Shown here: positions 36,014-38,170 of the stretch, one piece after another
Layout: each line of letters starts with the position of its first letter
Numbering within the stretch: position 1 is the first letter of the stretch
Assembly: GCA_027943245.1 (NCBI GenBank)
Contig: JANDJZ010000457.1
Coordinates: 1-38,170 of the forward strand
Length of the DNA: 38,170 nucleotides
Direction: 5' to 3'
DNA from: Acanthamoeba sp. SK_2022b
Lineage: Eukaryota; Discosea; Longamoebia; Acanthamoebidae
Program-made: the position numbers and the translations under genes
The notes under the pieces: generated by a model
Told to the model about the DNA's origin: nothing
Seen by the model: only the letters and a program-made list of their open reading frames with translations
The model's database searches: none

Positions 36014-36358
36014 ATGAATTTGACCGAACTACTGGCCGCGAAAGCTGCTCTGGATGCAGAAATCGCCAAGGCAAAGAAAACTGAAGCCACAGCCGCACTT
36101 CGTCGCGTACAAGAGCTCGTCACCGAGTTTGGCCTCACCTCTCAGCAAGTCTTTCCGTTGCTGCCCGCCAAAAGCAAAAAGCAAGGCGCGGCCAAGTACC
36201 AAAATCCAACTACTGGCGCCACATGGACAGGACGGGGCAAGCCTCCTGCGTGGATCGTCGGCCAAGATCGCAACGCCTTTCTCATCGCTCAACCTGCCCA
36301 ACATGAAGGGCCGTTCCTAGCAGAGATGGCTGCTGCGGCAGATCGCCGTAGAGCCTAA
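36014..36358 (+). CDS. H-NS-family nucleoid protein
   Basis: The 114-residue protein has an N-terminal coiled-coil oligomerisation part (MNLTELLAAKAALDAEIAKAKKT, 1-45) and the betaproteobacterial H-NS DNA-binding end AKYQNPTTGATWTGRGKPPAWIVG (about 60-85). Its AT-hook-like GRGKPP loop binds the minor groove of AT-rich DNA. I prefer the ATG at 36014, 7 bp after AAGG; 36008 and 35996 are alternatives. An extra 30 residues follow the binding loop. Such proteins silence transferred DNA, and its place beside an island module fits that role. Confidence 0.9.
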   Translation: MNLTELLAAKAALDAEIAKAKKTEATAALRRVQELVTEFGLTSQQVFPLLPAKSKKQGAAKYQNPTTGATWTGRGKPPAWIVGQDRNAFLIAQPAQHEGPFLAEMAAAADRRRA

Positions 36359-36387
36359 TCTCGGTCCCGGCGTTTTCCGAGAACGCC

Positions 36388-36822
36388 TCACGCCAGTTCC
36401 AGCTCTCGCTGCAGGTTGGGCGACTTGTGAGGTCTGCCGTGAAGAGCCTGGCTCATCACGTGCAGCAAAGGCCCATCGCTGGCGACATTGGCGAAGAACT
36501 GCGGTGGATGAAAGCCGCCCGCCATGTCGCGCAGCTTGCTCAGCGGTATGGGAGACGCGAGTTGTGTAGGTTCGCTCAGCCCCAGTGCAAAGGCTTTTGG
36601 CAGACCCGAAAAATACTCAAAGAACTCGTGGCGCTTGAGCCCGGATACAGTGCCGAATCGCCTCCACAGAGTACTGGGAGCGAGTGTGTGCAGGCCTGTC
36701 ACCGTGGCGCATCCGACGATGCTACCCACCGGCATCTTTACATAGATCCAGACCGTCGTTGACGTATTCCGTAGCGCATCTGATTGCTGAAGCTCGCTAC
36801 AGCCTGTAGATGCCTTGGGCAT
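36388..36822 (-). pseudogene. ASCH/PUA-like domain protein, 5' end missing
   Basis: The 144-codon frame matches the latter three quarters of an ASCH-type protein: VWIYVKMPVGSIVG, LWRRFGTVSGLKRHEFFEYFSGLPKAFAL, PIPLSKLR and HPPQFFANV. The first strand and helix of the family (with the KP...G..K..EFR motif) is absent; instead an unrelated 23 residues begin with MPKASTGC, without a ribosome-binding site and only 7 bp after the end of the preceding gene. I read it as a truncated gene that may still be translated by coupling. Fold members bind RNA or nucleosides; function here is unknown. Confidence 0.6.
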
Positions 36823-36829
36823 CTTCGGT

Positions 36830-38170
36830 TCAGTGGCGTGCTTGCTTTCGGTTCGTCGGGATTTCGTACTTTCTCAGATGGTAGGAAACAGCAGATGTGC
36901 TGAGGCAGTCACTTATCAGTCGGCCCGGGAACACCCAAGGGTTGAAGTCTGACCCACCCAAATGTTCTGGTGACTGCAGCGCTCGGACAAACGCGCCCAC
37001 TTCTTGCGGCACCTCCATCCAGCGATCCTTCAGGCGCATCTGCAACCCTGTCGCCCAGTCAACGTCCTGGTGTCTCAGCTGAAGTATTTGCGTCAGTGGC
37101 ACGTTCAGTAGGTGCGCAAGTAACGTAGCGGTCAACGACAACTCAGTTGGGCGAGGAGGTTTGCCCGCAATGGCATCCATCAATAGCCTTGCGTACCGCG
37201 CTTGCGGCAGCAGAGATTGTCTGGGTGCCGTGCGCTTGCCGGGCACCTTCAGGCGCATCCCGTGCCGGCTCGCCAAGTGCGACAAGTAGGGGGTCAGTGA
37301 TGCGCGCAGGCCTGGCTTGCTTCGCAAGAGTGCATCGACTGCTTCCTGCTTGAGTTGCGTTGCGCGTCCCACCTTGGCGGCAGTCAACAGGGCAATGGCA
37401 GCAGAAAGATAGGACTTGCGACTTCGTACATTCAGCGGCTTTTGCCGTTGGGCCAACGCCGTATCAAAGGCTTGGAGATCGGCGGCCCAGGGCTTGCCTG
37501 TAGCGCCCTTGAGCTTGCTTTGCACCAAGGCCTCATCCGAGTTTTGGCGGCGCGCTGCAGCGTCTTGGAGGAAAGCGCCTTGTTCCACCAAAAACTGCAT
37601 TAGCAACCCCATTTGCCGCAGCTCCTGCGTTGTGAAGGTCTCCAGCAACACGGCCTGGTCCAACGGGACGGATGCCTGCTGCAGCGCGATGTCTATGCGA
37701 GTGATGAACTGCAAGTAGCGCGAAGCATGCGCCGCCAACTTGCTTGCCCGCTGCGATGAATTGCCCCACTGCGTGAAGTCCGCGTACAGCTGCTTCGCCT
37801 GTTGAGTCACTAGCATGTGCTGGGCTGACTGCTGCCGTTTCACATTCCCGCGCTTGATGGAACAGCTGAAACAAGGCGAGAAGCCCGTTCCCTGCACGCG
37901 CGAGCCGCAATCTGGACAGTCATGGCTGGGACCATCCAGTTCGCAGCACTTGCTGCAAAGATGGCAACCAGCGAGCGTCATAAAGTACTGAGTGCGGTGC
38001 TTGTGACAGTGGCTGCAGGTAGCCTGAGTAACTTTGCGCAGACAACGCTCACACATCTGGCCACGCTCAGGAAAGCCGCGCGACCTGCTCAGCCTCGCGC
38101 TCGGCGTTCCACACGTATCGCAAGGTCTTGAAGTGCGGTAATAAGGCGCACATGATGCGCATGCAACGCG
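36830..38170 (-). CDS. Zinc-ribbon plus tyrosine-recombinase-like protein, partial at the right edge
   Basis: The frame stays open to the last base of the window, with protein-like sequence above the first ATG at 38056: CASCAPYYRTSRPCDTCGTP, then GFPERGQMCERCLRK. I therefore treat the gene as running off the edge, not starting at 38056; 446 residues are visible. At least seven CxxC pairs make a string of zinc ribbons at the N-terminal end. A helical middle follows, and a recombinase-like part: LLAHLLNVPLTQILQLRHQDVDW, NPWVFPGRL, AVSYHLRKYEIP. The Arg and Tyr of a working recombinase are not visible, and relatives continue past QARH, so the C-terminus is probably cut. Its stop touches the ASCH fragment. 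Confidence 0.65.
   Translation of the reverse strand, partial: RVACASCAPYYRTSRPCDTCGTPSARLSRSRGFPERGQMCERCLRKVTQATCSHCHKHRTQYFMTLAGCHLCSKCCELDGPSHDCPDCGSRVQGTGFSPCFSCSIKRGNVKRQQSAQHMLVTQQAKQLYADFTQWGNSSQRASKLAAHASRYLQFITRIDIALQQASVPLDQAVLLETFTTQELRQMGLLMQFLVEQGAFLQDAAARRQNSDEALVQSKLKGATGKPWAADLQAFDTALAQRQKPLNVRSRKSYLSAAIALLTAAKVGRATQLKQEAVDALLRSKPGLRASLTPYLSHLASRHGMRLKVPGKRTAPRQSLLPQARYARLLMDAIAGKPPRPTELSLTATLLAHLLNVPLTQILQLRHQDVDWATGLQMRLKDRWMEVPQEVGAFVRALQSPEHLGGSDFNPWVFPGRLISDCLSTSAVSYHLRKYEIPTNRKQARH

Overview
The window looks like chromosomal or island DNA of a betaproteobacterium, most likely Burkholderiales and probably Comamonadaceae. The reasons are the moderately high GC of the housekeeping-type genes, a small H-NS-family protein with the C-terminal TWTGRGKPPAW signature usual in that order, and an LigD with the PE-LIG-POL domain order. 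This placement is inference; there is no rRNA or tRNA to confirm it.

Layout. (1) 1-1413: a 34-bp tandem duplication at the window edge, a gene remnant, then two overlapping + strand genes that both look like PD-(D/E)XK nuclease folds. (2) 1651-6193, minus strand: a compact non-homologous end-joining operon, Ku -> DUF3606 protein -> a 1137-residue ExoIII-LigD fusion. (3) 6254-7330: an intact IS481-family element with a 6-bp target duplication, 60 bp upstream of Ku. (4) 7404-9619: small or broken genes (a GlcG/HbpS fragment, a HipB-like regulator with a 22-bp palindromic operator candidate) and empty sequence. (5) 9620-23987: a lower-GC stress-type cluster: DUF4142 exported protein, a hydrophilic protein, an S9 peptidase, a Zn-dependent alcohol/formaldehyde dehydrogenase, a lone receiver-domain regulator, an isochorismatase-type hydrolase with a ferritin-like protein, a sensor diguanylate cyclase, a transglutaminase-like protein that has lost its catalytic Cys, a large-subunit catalase and a small low-affinity iron-permease-family membrane protein. 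(6) 24077-30038: a class II UvrA paralogue, an HAD-fold protein with a damaged motif I, a CxxC protein, and a second HAD gene cut in two by a second, inverted, apparently identical IS copy. (7) 30053-36358: a minus-strand set of AAA+ ATPase -> subtilisin-like protease -> a TnsE-like protein, with a divergent XRE regulator and an H-NS-family protein. (8) 36388-38170: an ASCH-type fragment abutting a zinc-ribbon/tyrosine-recombinase-like gene that runs off the right edge.

How it fits together. The left part is about DNA ends (Ku, LigD, ExoIII). The middle is about oxidative, desiccation or aldehyde stress. The right part has the look of a mobile-island cargo module, in which an ATPase/protease pair is a candidate defence system. 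The two IS copies each have their own target duplication, so they arrived independently and are not the ends of one composite transposon. In both copies the transposase stop codon is supplied by the target duplication and not by the IS.
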